From Clostridiales bacterium (GTDB lineage Bacteria > Bacillota > Clostridia > Christensenellales > Borkfalkiaceae), in assembly GCA_003503945.1 (NCBI GenBank), contig DOCD01000165.1:1803-21358 (forward strand): a stretch of 19,556 bases of DNA. The letters are read 5' to 3'. Positions 1 to 6,983 of this stretch are shown here, piece by piece. Positions within the stretch are counted from its first letter, which is position 1. The number at the start of each line of letters is the position of its first letter. A program made the position numbers and the translations under genes. The notes below the pieces were generated by a model, which was not told the origin of the DNA, did not search any database, and worked only from the letters and a program-made list of their open reading frames with translations.

Positions 1-1702
1 GTTCAGCGGCAGAGTATACGAGGGGCTTTTATCGGTAATTTCCGAAGCGGAGGAGGTCGCCGCGGGCGGCGACGTCACGTTGAAGGAGTTCGCCTCGATA
101 TTAAAAAGCGGCTTCGGCGCGCTTGAAATTTCGCTCATACCGCCCAAGGCGGACGCGGTGTTCGTGGGCGACCTATACGCCACGGCGAATACGGGCAGCA
201 ACGTGGTGTTCGCCGCCCGCTTAACCGACGGCGTTCCCTCGGCGAGCGCGGACACGGCGCTTTTGACCGACAGGGAAATTTCAGCGCTCGAAAAAGCCGG
301 CGTCGACATTTCCCCCAAAATCAGGCAGGTAAACATGCGCAACAGGGAGCAGGTTGCGCTCAACATATGCGCGTTTAAAAAACGGCTGTATCTTACGTAC
401 CCCGTAAGGTGCGGCGGCGAGGAATGCGGCGCGAGCGAAATTATAAGCTACGCTTCGGCTGCGTTTGCCGCAAAGGACGGCGGCGCGCTCAAACCCGTTT
501 CCGCGGCGCGCATTAAAAACGAAGCGACGGAGCTTCCCTACTGTTGCAGCGAAAGGCTGCCCGCGCTGAAAAAGCTTACGGCGGATTTGTCGCCGCGTTA
601 TGCCGCGGCAATATATTCTGTTTTAAAGGACGGAGGGTACGAAAAGCAGGCGGCGGCGGCAATTTCTCCCCCCGCAGAGCGGAAAATCGAGGACGGGAAA
701 AACCTTTTTGTGACCTTTAACAGCATATCGCCTACCGCGCTCGAAACCTATTTCACTTGCCCTTACCGCAACTTTATGCAGCAGGGGCTGAAATTGCAGG
801 AAAGGGAGGAAGGGGCTATGCGCCCCCTCGACGCTGGTAACTTTATACACGCCGTCTTGCAGACGGTCGCGCCCGAAATAGGCGCTATCAAGGACGACGT
901 TTTGCTTCGCGCCCGCGTACGCGAAATCGCAGAGGACTTATTGAAAGCCCCCGCATATTCCGCGCTTACCGATTCGAAGAGCGGGCAATATACCGCCGCG
1001 GCGCTCATATCCGAGGCGGTCGACGTGTCCGCGGGTATGTACGAGCAGCTTAAAAATTCAAATTTCAAGGTGGAAAGCTGCGAGCTTAAATGCGAAATAA
1101 AGCTCGACGGAGCAATAAAAATAAACGGCAGAATAGACAGGGTCGACGGCTGCGGCGATATGGTAAGGATAATCGACTACAAGACGGGCAACGTGGACGC
1201 CTCCGCAACGCACTACTATATGGGGCTGAAATTACAGCTTCCGCTCTATCTTTCGGCGGCTGCGGCGGGCAGGCGCGCGGTCGGCGCGTACTACTTCCCC
1301 GCAACGGTAGAGTATAAGAGCAAGGCGGACGGGGTGTTCAGGTTGCAGGGCTTTATGGACGGCAGCGAGGAGGTCGTTTTAAACTCCGACACCACCGTCG
1401 AAGAGAAGAAAAAGAGCGCGTATTTCGACGCGTACCGTTCGGGCAAGAAAATCGATTCGGCTATGGACGGCGAAACCTTTGCGGACTTTTTGAAGTACTC
1501 CGAGCTCGTAGCCCGCGGCGGCACGCGCGAAATGCTCGGCGGCAATATCGAGCCTTCGCCCGCGGCGGACGCGTGCAAGTTCTGTAAAATGGGCGGAAGC
1601 TGCGGCTTCGCCGTAGGCGCGGACGGCGAGGAACGCGCGCACCGCACCGTCAAATGTTCGGAAATAGCGGATATCGTCAAAAGAAACGGAGGCTTGAAGT
1701 GA
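1..1702 (+). CDS. addB: AddB, ATP-dependent helicase/nuclease subunit B, C-terminal part (5' end outside window)
   Basis: This is the C-terminal 566 residues or so of AddB. The frame is open from base 2 to the edge, so the true start lies upstream. AddB pairs with AddA to unwind and resect double-strand breaks in the cytoplasm, loading RecA for recombination. The visible part carries the PD-(D/E)XK nuclease: the GRIDRVD segment near 1129-1149 and IIDYKTGN at about 1169-1192, whose Asp and Lys are the expected metal-binding and catalytic residues. Four cysteines match the AddB iron-sulfur cluster: one at 758 (Phe-Thr-Cys-Pro) and a C-x2-C-x5-C set at 1574, 1583 and 1601. This arrangement staples the nuclease domain in B. 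subtilis AddB. The gene ends in a TGA overlapping the addA start, indicating one operon. The nuclease and cluster look intact; the helicase-like N-terminus cannot be judged. Confidence 0.93.
   Translation, partial: FSGRVYEGLLSVISEAEEVAAGGDVTLKEFASILKSGFGALEISLIPPKADAVFVGDLYATANTGSNVVFAARLTDGVPSASADTALLTDREISALEKAGVDISPKIRQVNMRNREQVALNICAFKKRLYLTYPVRCGGEECGASEIISYASAAFAAKDGGALKPVSAARIKNEATELPYCCSERLPALKKLTADLSPRYAAAIYSVLKDGGYEKQAAAAISPPAERKIEDGKNLFVTFNSISPTALETYFTCPYRNFMQQGLKLQEREEGAMRPLDAGNFIHAVLQTVAPEIGAIKDDVLLRARVREIAEDLLKAPAYSALTDSKSGQYTAAALISEAVDVSAGMYEQLKNSNFKVESCELKCEIKLDGAIKINGRIDRVDGCGDMVRIIDYKTGNVDASATHYYMGLKLQLPLYLSAAAAGRRAVGAYYFPATVEYKSKADGVFRLQGFMDGSEEVVLNSDTTVEEKKKSAYFDAYRSGKKIDSAMDGETFADFLKYSELVARGGTREMLGGNIEPSPAADACKFCKMGGSCGFAVGADGEERAHRTVKCSEIADIVKRNGGLK
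1688..1692 (+). promoter_or_regulatory. Ribosome binding site that sets the addA start
   Basis: GGAGG lies six bases before GTG at 1699. The frame also has an ATG at 1654 inside addB, but that has no such site and would add 15 residues not expected in AddA. The GTG shares four bases (GTGA) with the addB stop, typical of translational coupling. Confidence 0.8.
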
Positions 1703-4700
1703 AACTTACCGAAGAGCAGATTGCCGCAATCGAGAGCGGCGGCAGAACGATAGTGTCGGCTTCCGCGGGCAGCGGCAAAACGTTCGTAATGATACAAAAG
1801 CTGGTACGGGCGATTGAAAGCGGAGTCGACCTCGATAACGTGCTTGCCGTAACCTTCACAAAAAAAGCCGCCGCGCAGATGAAGGAAAAGCTGCGTTCGG
1901 CGATTATAGAGAAAATGGCGGTATCCGACGACGATAAGCGCGCCGCGCTCAAAGTTCAGCTGTCGAAAATCGGGTCGGCGGATATTTCCACTATACATTC
2001 GTTCTGCGCGAAGCTTTTAAGGACTTACTTTTACGCCGTCGGCATAGACGGAACCTTCGGCATAATTTCCTCCGACGACGCGGCGGCAAAGGAATACAAG
2101 GCGCGCGCCATAGACGGGCTTTTCGAAAGATACTACGACGAGGACGACGAAAATTTCCGCGTGCTTTTGAAGTATTACAGAAAAAAGCGCGGCGACGGGT
2201 ATCTGAAAAATCTCATACTGACTTCGTACGAAAAGCTGCGCATAATCGCCGACTACGGCAAGCTTTTGGACGGCACGGCGGAGCTGTATACCGAAAAGGG
2301 CTTCGTTAAGGTGGTGACCGAGCTCGAAGAAAACGCGCGCGAAAAATATCTCAGGCTCGCCGCGGAGGTAGAAAAGTTCGCTTCCGATTTCAAAAGCCCC
2401 CGCCCCGAGTACGCGGCGATGCTCGAAGACATACGCGAAACATTGTTAAGCGCGGGAGATTTGAGCATATTCGCCCCCCAACAGCCGCTGACCGCCAAAC
2501 GCAAGCCCGTCGACAGAACGGATATAGAGAAGCTGAACGGCGAGGTGTTCAAAAAATTCAAGGACGATTTAACCGCGCTATATAAGGACGTTCGCGGCGA
2601 CATATCCGACGCCGAAACAGAAGAGGAGCGGTTTTTGAAGAGCGGCGCCGTTGCGGTTGCCTTTGCGGCGGTTTTAAAGCAATTCGACGAGGAATATACC
2701 TCGATTAAGCGCGACGAGAACGTGCTCGACTATAACGATTTAGAACATCTCACTCTCGCGCTGTTGAAGGACGAAAAGGCAAAGGGCGAAATAAACGCGA
2801 AATATTCCTGTGTGTTCGTCGACGAATATCAGGACGTCAACCCCGTTCAGGAGGAAATAATCAGCCGCGTGGGCGGCGAAAACGTGTTCCTCGTCGGCGA
2901 CGTCAAGCAGGCGATTTACGGCTTCCGCGGAAGCAAGTCCTTGTTCTTCGCAGAAAAGTTCGACAGGTTCGACGGGGGCGACGGCAACGCGCTCAGGCTG
3001 TCGAGCAACTTCCGCTCGTCCGACGGCGTGCTCGACTTCGTCAACAAGCTTTTCGGCGGGATTATGACCGAGCAGAGCTGCGGCTTCGACTATTCGCACG
3101 GCAGTATAATGCGCGGAGGCGGGGGATATCCAGAGGGCTTCGGCGGGGCGGAAATTCATATTTTCGGCAAGGACGACGAGGTTAAATCGGAGCCCGAGGT
3201 GTACTCGGTCGCGGGCGGCGCAAGGGGAGCGGGGCATTCCCGCGAGGGGCTCGCCGTGCTCGAAATTGTCCGCCGCGAGCTTAAATGCAAGCACTACGAC
3301 CTTAAATCGGGGGAGTGGAAGGATACCTCGCCCGGCGATATATGCATATTGACCCGCAAGCGCAACAAGAGCGCCGACGGCATAGTAAAGGCGCTTTCCG
3401 ACGCGGGCTATCCCGTTTCGGGCGCGCAGGAGGCGGACGTGCTCGACCGCCCCGAAGTAAAGCAGATGCTCGATATTCTTTCCTACATAGACAATACCGA
3501 GCAGGATATCCCTCTTTCGACCGCGCTTTTATCCCCGCTCGGCGGGCTGAGCTGCAACGACTTATCGAAAATCAGGATTTTTTCGAAAGGGGCGTACAGG
3601 CTGCCGTTCAGGGAGTGCTGCAAGAGGTATCTTGCAAACGATGACGTTATAGCGCGCAGACTTCGGCTTTTCAACGCGCGCGTGGAAAGGCTGCGCGATA
3701 TTTCCGAGGTGCTTACCGCCGCGGAGGTCATAGATAAAATCCTCGAAGGCACGGGGCTGGAAGCGGCGTACGCCGCGGGCGGGGGTGAAAAGCTTAAAAA
3801 CTTACGCAGGTTCGCCGCTGAGGGAGACGGACTGAGCGTATCCGCTTTTTTGAACAAGCTCAAAGGCGGCAGCAAGATTGCGGCGCCGTCGCAGGCTTCG
3901 TCGGACAGCATAAAGATAATGACCATGCACGCGAGCAAGGGGCTGGAATTCCCCGTGGTTATAATCGCGGATATCTGCGCTACTTACAAGGGCAGGGAGC
4001 AGAGCGAATTGCCCTTTGACGATGTTTACGGCTTCGCGCCCAGATACTTCGACGAGCAGAACAGGCTGACTTACAAGACGGTGCTCGGCAGGCTCGTATC
4101 CGATAAGAACGGGCGGGAGGAGCTTAAAAACGAGCTCAACCTCTTTTACGTCGCGTGCACGCGCGCAATGTGCCGCCTGCATATTATGGCGCAGGAAGCG
4201 CCCGCATACGGCAGGCTGGATTCGTTGGACGCTTCGTCGTACGCAAAGCTTTTCGATATTTCCGAGTTCCCGCACGACGCGGTTGAGCCGTCCAAAGAGA
4301 CCGCGGCGGCGGTGCGCGGCGGGGTAATGCTGGGCGAGCCCGACGAAGGGCTGCGCGCGGCGCTCGCCGAAAAGTTCATGCGCGGGTATTCTTGGGCGGA
4401 CAGCGTCAATCTGCCCGTCAAAAGCTCCGCTTCGGCTATACTTCGGCTGGGCGAGGAGGACAGTCTTTTCCGCCCCCACGTCCTGTTCGGCGGCGAGGGC
4501 GAAACGGGCACCGAACGCGGAACGGCTTATCACAGATTTTTAGAGCTCTGCGATTTCGGCGTAAAGGACGAAGAGGGGATTTGTAAGGAGCTTAGCTCTT
4601 TTACGGAAAGCGGAAAGCTTTCCGAGGAGCAGCGGGGGCTTTTAAACGCGGGCGAGCTTTCGGAAATACTTTCCATGCCCGTATTCGTCGGGCTGGATAA

Positions 4701-5001
4701 GCTGCGGCTATTCAGGGAGCGCGAGTTTTTGTGCAGACTGCCCGCAAACGAAATTATGGATACCTCCGCGACCGACGGCGTGCTCGTTCAGGGCGCTATC
4801 GATTTGCTTGCGGAAACGGCGGAGGGGTACTCGGTCATAGACTACAAGTATTCGGTGAAGTCGGACGCGGAGCTTATTTCGACCTACTCCCGTCAGCTCG
4901 CGCTGTACAAAAAGGCGGTGGCGCTCATTATGCGGGTGGACGAAAACAAGGTTAAAACCACTATCGTAAATATTTTTTCAAAACGACAAATTAATCTATA
5001 A
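1699..5001 (+). CDS. addA: AddA, ATP-dependent helicase/nuclease subunit A
   Basis: AddA is the UvrD-like (superfamily 1) 3'-5' helicase with a C-terminal nuclease. With AddB it forms the Chi-regulated complex that resects double-strand ends. From the GTG start it is 1100 residues, a little shorter than B. subtilis AddA (about 1230). Helicase motifs appear in order: Walker A SASAGSGKT (20-28), TFTKKAAAQM, STIHSFCAKLLR, Walker B DEYQD (375-379), GDVKQAIYGFRG, SNFRS, MTMHASKGLEFP, and motif VI LFYVACTRA (815-823). The RecB-like nuclease follows: GTAYH (near 941-945), Gly-Ala-Ile-Asp1035 and Asp1048-Tyr-Lys1050, the expected PD-(D/E)XK residues. The start is the GTG overlapping the addB stop, supported by GGAGG. 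No frameshift or missing motif is seen. It is the last gene of the operon, followed by a hairpin at 5010-5044. Confidence 0.96.
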   Translation: MKLTEEQIAAIESGGRTIVSASAGSGKTFVMIQKLVRAIESGVDLDNVLAVTFTKKAAAQMKEKLRSAIIEKMAVSDDDKRAALKVQLSKIGSADISTIHSFCAKLLRTYFYAVGIDGTFGIISSDDAAAKEYKARAIDGLFERYYDEDDENFRVLLKYYRKKRGDGYLKNLILTSYEKLRIIADYGKLLDGTAELYTEKGFVKVVTELEENAREKYLRLAAEVEKFASDFKSPRPEYAAMLEDIRETLLSAGDLSIFAPQQPLTAKRKPVDRTDIEKLNGEVFKKFKDDLTALYKDVRGDISDAETEEERFLKSGAVAVAFAAVLKQFDEEYTSIKRDENVLDYNDLEHLTLALLKDEKAKGEINAKYSCVFVDEYQDVNPVQEEIISRVGGENVFLVGDVKQAIYGFRGSKSLFFAEKFDRFDGGDGNALRLSSNFRSSDGVLDFVNKLFGGIMTEQSCGFDYSHGSIMRGGGGYPEGFGGAEIHIFGKDDEVKSEPEVYSVAGGARGAGHSREGLAVLEIVRRELKCKHYDLKSGEWKDTSPGDICILTRKRNKSADGIVKALSDAGYPVSGAQEADVLDRPEVKQMLDILSYIDNTEQDIPLSTALLSPLGGLSCNDLSKIRIFSKGAYRLPFRECCKRYLANDDVIARRLRLFNARVERLRDISEVLTAAEVIDKILEGTGLEAAYAAGGGEKLKNLRRFAAEGDGLSVSAFLNKLKGGSKIAAPSQASSDSIKIMTMHASKGLEFPVVIIADICATYKGREQSELPFDDVYGFAPRYFDEQNRLTYKTVLGRLVSDKNGREELKNELNLFYVACTRAMCRLHIMAQEAPAYGRLDSLDASSYAKLFDISEFPHDAVEPSKETAAAVRGGVMLGEPDEGLRAALAEKFMRGYSWADSVNLPVKSSASAILRLGEEDSLFRPHVLFGGEGETGTERGTAYHRFLELCDFGVKDEEGICKELSSFTESGKLSEEQRGLLNAGELSEILSMPVFVGLDKLRLFREREFLCRLPANEIMDTSATDGVLVQGAIDLLAETAEGYSVIDYKYSVKSDAELISTYSRQLALYKKAVALIMRVDENKVKTTIVNIFSKRQINL

Positions 5002-5009
5002 TACGACGA

Positions 5010-5048
5010 TATAGCCGTCCTTTCTATTCAAAAGGACGGCTATAATTT
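5010..5048 (+). terminator. Hairpin after addA, probable intrinsic terminator
   Basis: A perfect 14-bp stem, 5010-5023 paired with 5031-5044, has a 7-base loop and is followed by a short ATTTT run. The stem is strong but the T-tract is weak, so termination may be partial. The hairpin ends only eight bases before the next gene's ATG, and its 3' arm overlaps a TATAAT sequence. Confidence 0.7.
5041..5046 (+). promoter_or_regulatory. Possible -10 element for a leaderless transcript of the 5053 gene
   Basis: TATAAT ends seven bases before the ATG at 5053, so transcription would begin at or beside the start codon. No good -35 (best hexamer at 17-base spacing is TCCTTT, 5018-5023) and no extended -10 are visible. 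Its first four bases are also the end of the hairpin stem. This is only a suggestion from position and sequence. Confidence 0.35.
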
Positions 5049-5052
5049 TGAT

Positions 5053-5658
5053 ATGTTTACCGATTATATCAATAAAATTTATTCCTCTCTCGCTTCCGTA
5101 AAATTCGATACCCTCGCGTGGATTGTATTCGGGTCGTTCGCGGCGCTGTTTTTAATCACGCTCGTTTTGTGTTTTGTTTCTTTAAAAATAAAGCAAGCTT
5201 CGAAGCGCCCCTTTCTCTGCCTTGTCAACGCCTATTCGGCGGTGGTGCTCGCTGCGTTTTTAACGGCGAACGAGCTGCCGCAATCGGTGCTCGCCGCGGC
5301 GATATTCTGGGTGGCGGGGTATCTTTGCTACGGCGCGCTGTGCTTTTTTTCCGCGCCGCCCGCCGCAAAGTCCGCGGCTACGGTCACACTTTCTTCTATG
5401 CCCGTGCAGCCGCCCGCCCTTTCCGCGCGCCCCGACATGCCCGCGGCAAAGAGCAGCGTGCGGCTCGAACACGCGATTTCCGTAACCGACAAGCTTCTTT
5501 TGAAAAATCTCGGCAAGGGCGACAGACAGGAGCTCGAAAAGCTCAAAGGCACCCTTTCGGTATTGCAGACGAAGGGTACCTTATCTCCGCTCGAATCGGA
5601 TATTTTAAACGACAATTTTAACGCGCTTTTAAAGCTTATGGCAAAATACAATATTTAA
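5053..5658 (+). CDS. Small membrane protein of unknown function, three predicted helices
   Basis: I do not recognise this 201-residue protein. Three hydrophobic stretches are visible, at about 21-44, 54-72 and 78-100, followed by an Ala/Pro/Ser-rich linker (about 101-130) and a soluble C-terminal segment of about 75 residues. That segment is rich in Lys, Leu and Glu and likely helical, around LLKNLGKGDRQELEKLK and SDILNDNFNALLKLM. The Lys/Arg-rich loop between helices 1 and 2 (about 45-52) suggests it faces the cytoplasm. The start is the only Met near the N-terminus. There is no Shine-Dalgarno at normal distance: the nearest AAGGA is 16 bases away and buried in the addA hairpin. It is in the same frame as addA, after its stop. 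Regular codon use and the membrane pattern support a real gene. Confidence 0.72.
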   Translation: MFTDYINKIYSSLASVKFDTLAWIVFGSFAALFLITLVLCFVSLKIKQASKRPFLCLVNAYSAVVLAAFLTANELPQSVLAAAIFWVAGYLCYGALCFFSAPPAAKSAATVTLSSMPVQPPALSARPDMPAAKSSVRLEHAISVTDKLLLKNLGKGDRQELEKLKGTLSVLQTKGTLSPLESDILNDNFNALLKLMAKYNI

Positions 5659-5659
5659 T

Positions 5660-5705
5660 CTGCGTCTATACTGCTCGTATATCCGCAGCTTAGGGGGGTA
5701 TACCC
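5660..5705. other. Convergent intergenic space with two small inverted repeats
   Basis: The 47 bases between the two convergent genes hold CTGCG (5660-5664) facing CGCAG (5684-5688) with a few further paired bases, and a perfect 10-base palindrome GGGTATACCC (5696-5705) against the stop of the minus-strand gene. Neither has a good T-tract, so a terminator role is only possible. Confidence 0.25.
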
Positions 5706-6218
5706 TTAAAGGCATTTCAGGCTTGCCTGAACGTATTCGCCGATGCTTTCCGCCTTTTGCATTATTTCGGGGGTAAGCGGCGTTCCGCGCTTTATAATGG
5801 TGCGGTTGCCCTTTTTCACGTCGCTTTTCAATATGCGCGCGGTATTTCTGATAAGCACGGCGTCGCCGATAACCGTGTCGGCGTAATCGAGCTTTATTTT
5901 ATCGGCGTAAAGGCAGGTTATTTTGTCGCCCTCGTAGGTTATTTCCGAAAGGGCGCCGAGGAAGCCTCCGCCGCAGTCGAAAACGGGCTTGCCGAGGCGA
6001 ATGGGTTCGCCGTCCGCACTCTCGCGACATTCGCCGCCGAACGTTACGTTGCCCCTGACGCTGTTCACGTTTTTGAAGTCCGCGTAAAAAATATTTTCGT
6101 CCTTGTCGGCGCAGGCGAGCGTCGTAATGCGGTTGCCGTTTGCGTTGACGCCTATAACGTAACCTTTGAGTTTTTTACCGTCGGTAATCTTCTTACCGTA
6201 TAATACTGATACTTTCAT
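5706..6218 (-). CDS. PRC-barrel-like protein
   Basis: A 170-residue soluble protein without signal peptide or membrane helix. The segment around LGKPVFDCGGGFLGALSEI (roughly 76-95), followed by a short beta strand (KITCLYADKIKL), resembles a PRC-barrel: a small beta-barrel fold with a Gly-Lys-x-Val-x-Asp and Gly-x-x-Leu-Gly signature, found in RimM and in stand-alone proteins of Bacillota such as YlmC/YmxH. The N-terminal half (VLYGKKITDGKKLKGYVIGV) has a similar pattern, so there may be two copies of the fold. The C-terminus ends in a charged segment (RTIIKRGTPLTPEIMQKAES). GAGGTG lies about six bases before the ATG (minus strand, near 6224-6229), a good ribosome binding site. It is transcribed away from hsp20. 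The fold call rests on motif resemblance only and no specific function can be assigned. Confidence 0.65.
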   Translation of the reverse strand: MKVSVLYGKKITDGKKLKGYVIGVNANGNRITTLACADKDENIFYADFKNVNSVRGNVTFGGECRESADGEPIRLGKPVFDCGGGFLGALSEITYEGDKITCLYADKIKLDYADTVIGDAVLIRNTARILKSDVKKGNRTIIKRGTPLTPEIMQKAESIGEYVQASLKCL

Positions 6219-6316
6219 AAATTCACCTCACGGTTATTTTACTTTATCGCGTACGGGTTGATTACGGAGCATTTTATACTTTTTTGTCGAAAACGCGATT
6301 GTGTCGTTTTTGTTAA

Positions 6317-6335
6317 AAAAGCTTCACAAAAGCTT
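6317..6335. repeat. Tandem octamer AAAAGCTT, 11-bp period, in the divergent promoter region
   Basis: AAAAGCTT occurs at 6317-6324 and again at 6328-6335, one helical turn apart. GTTAA (6312-6316) and TTAAC (6334-6338) flank the pair as an inverted repeat. It lies about 100 bases upstream of hsp20 and 95 bases upstream of the minus-strand gene. The rest of 6219-6431 is AT-rich and holds no gene. Confidence 0.4.
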
Positions 6336-6345
6336 AACGCAAAAT

Positions 6346-6376
6346 TTGTTTGGGAAAGGGAAATTTGCGGTATTTA
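6346..6376 (+). promoter_or_regulatory. Weak candidate promoter for hsp20
   Basis: TTGTTT (6346-6351) and TATTTA (6371-6376) are 19 bases apart, wider than ideal. An overlapping TAATAT follows at 6375-6380. No CIRCE inverted repeat or CtsR heptad repeat, the usual heat-shock operators of Bacillota, is recognisable. Confidence 0.3.
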
Positions 6377-6431
6377 ATATATGAACGAAGACGAAAGCCA
6401 TTCGGAATAAAATTTTAAGGAGATAAATTTT

Positions 6432-6845
6432 ATGAAACGCTATTTACCTGAAAGATTTAATGAAACGAACAGTCTGTTCGACGCGTTCGACAGCTTGTTC
6501 AAACCCGTTTTCTTTGACGAAACGAAAGATATGAGGACTGATATAAAGGAAACGGAAAACGGATACAGTCTGGATATCGAGATGCCGGGCTTCAAGAAGG
6601 AAAACCTTTCCGTATCGCTCGAGGACGGCTATCTTACCGTCAGCGGCACGAAGCACGTAGATAAGGACGATAAGACGAAGTACCTCAGAAAAGAGATAAG
6701 CGAGTCCTTCCAGAGAAGCTACTACGTCGGCAAGGACGTGACGGAGGAGAGCATAAAGGCAAAATATGCCGACGGCATACTCTCTTTGGACGTGCCCAAA
6801 TCGACGCCCAAGAAAATTCAGGCGCGCACTATCAATATCGAATAA
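6432..6845 (+). CDS. Small heat-shock protein, Hsp20/alpha-crystallin family
   Basis: Hsp20 proteins are ATP-independent holdase chaperones that bind unfolding proteins during stress and form oligomers in the cytoplasm. This one is 137 residues, the usual size. The alpha-crystallin domain spans about 34-125: TDIKETENGYSLDIEMPGF at its start, KENLSVSLEDGYLTVSG in the middle, and the diagnostic A-x3-GIL-x-L-x-VPK near its end (AKYADGILSLDVPK). The last residues contain Ile-Asn-Ile, the I-x-I motif that docks on a neighbouring subunit. The short N-terminal arm (1-33) is Phe-rich (LFDAFDSLFKPVFF), as expected for substrate binding. AAGGAGAT (6417-6424) sits seven bases before the ATG, a strong site. 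It is a single-gene unit closed by the terminator at 6879. Confidence 0.95.
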   Translation: MKRYLPERFNETNSLFDAFDSLFKPVFFDETKDMRTDIKETENGYSLDIEMPGFKKENLSVSLEDGYLTVSGTKHVDKDDKTKYLRKEISESFQRSYYVGKDVTEESIKAKYADGILSLDVPKSTPKKIQARTINIE

Positions 6846-6878
6846 GCGCGCAAAGCTTTGTTAATTTGTTAATTTGAA

Positions 6879-6917
6879 GCGCGGTGCGGAAATTTTCCGC
6901 ACCGCGCCTTAATTTTA
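6879..6917 (+). terminator. Intrinsic terminator after hsp20
   Basis: A GC-rich 13-bp perfect stem, 6879-6891 with 6895-6907, has a 3-base loop (or 12 bp with 5) and is followed by CTTAATTTTA. It separates hsp20 from nadB. Confidence 0.88.
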
Positions 6918-6937
6918 TAACTGTTTGCCAACTTCGT

Positions 6938-6966
6938 TTGACAGTATGAAAGTTTTGGTGTAAACT
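6938..6966 (+). promoter_or_regulatory. nadBC promoter
   Basis: A consensus -35 TTGACA (6938-6943), a 17-base spacer and -10 TAAACT (6961-6966) form a near-ideal sigma-A promoter. Transcription should start around 6973-6974, three or four bases before the nadB ATG at 6977. Confidence 0.85.
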
Positions 6967-6983
6967 TTTTATCAGTATGAAAG
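6942..6983. repeat. 11-bp direct repeat CAGTATGAAAG overlapping the nadB promoter and start
   Basis: CAGTATGAAAG occurs at 6942-6952, inside the promoter spacer, and at 6973-6983, where it contains the likely transcription start and the nadB ATG. The period is 31 bp, about three helical turns, so both copies face the same side of the DNA. A repressor bound here would block RNA polymerase. It does not resemble the NiaR/YrxA operator I know. Confidence 0.55.

Noticed and set aside
80..82. TTG at 80 as a start of the first gene
   Set aside because: The frame is open to the window edge and the product is clearly the C-terminal part of a larger AddB.
1654..1698. ATG at 1654 as the addA start
   Set aside because: It would add 15 basic residues and lacks a ribosome site, while GTG 1699 has GGAGG and a 4-base overlap with addB.
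1291..1998. Minus-strand open frame of 235 codons over the addB-addA junction
   Set aside because: The plus strand carries the AddB iron-sulfur cysteines and the AddA Walker A here; the reverse frame has no features of its own.
6290..6310. AAAACG-N9-CGTTTT as a CIRCE heat-shock operator
   Set aside because: The 9-base spacing is right, but the arms do not match the TTAGCACTC/GAGTGCTAA consensus and are short and AT-rich.
6946..6963. Five-codon frame ATG-AAA-GTT-TTG-GTG-TAA upstream of nadB as a leader peptide
   Set aside because: It lies in the promoter spacer, upstream of the predicted transcription start, so it would not be transcribed.
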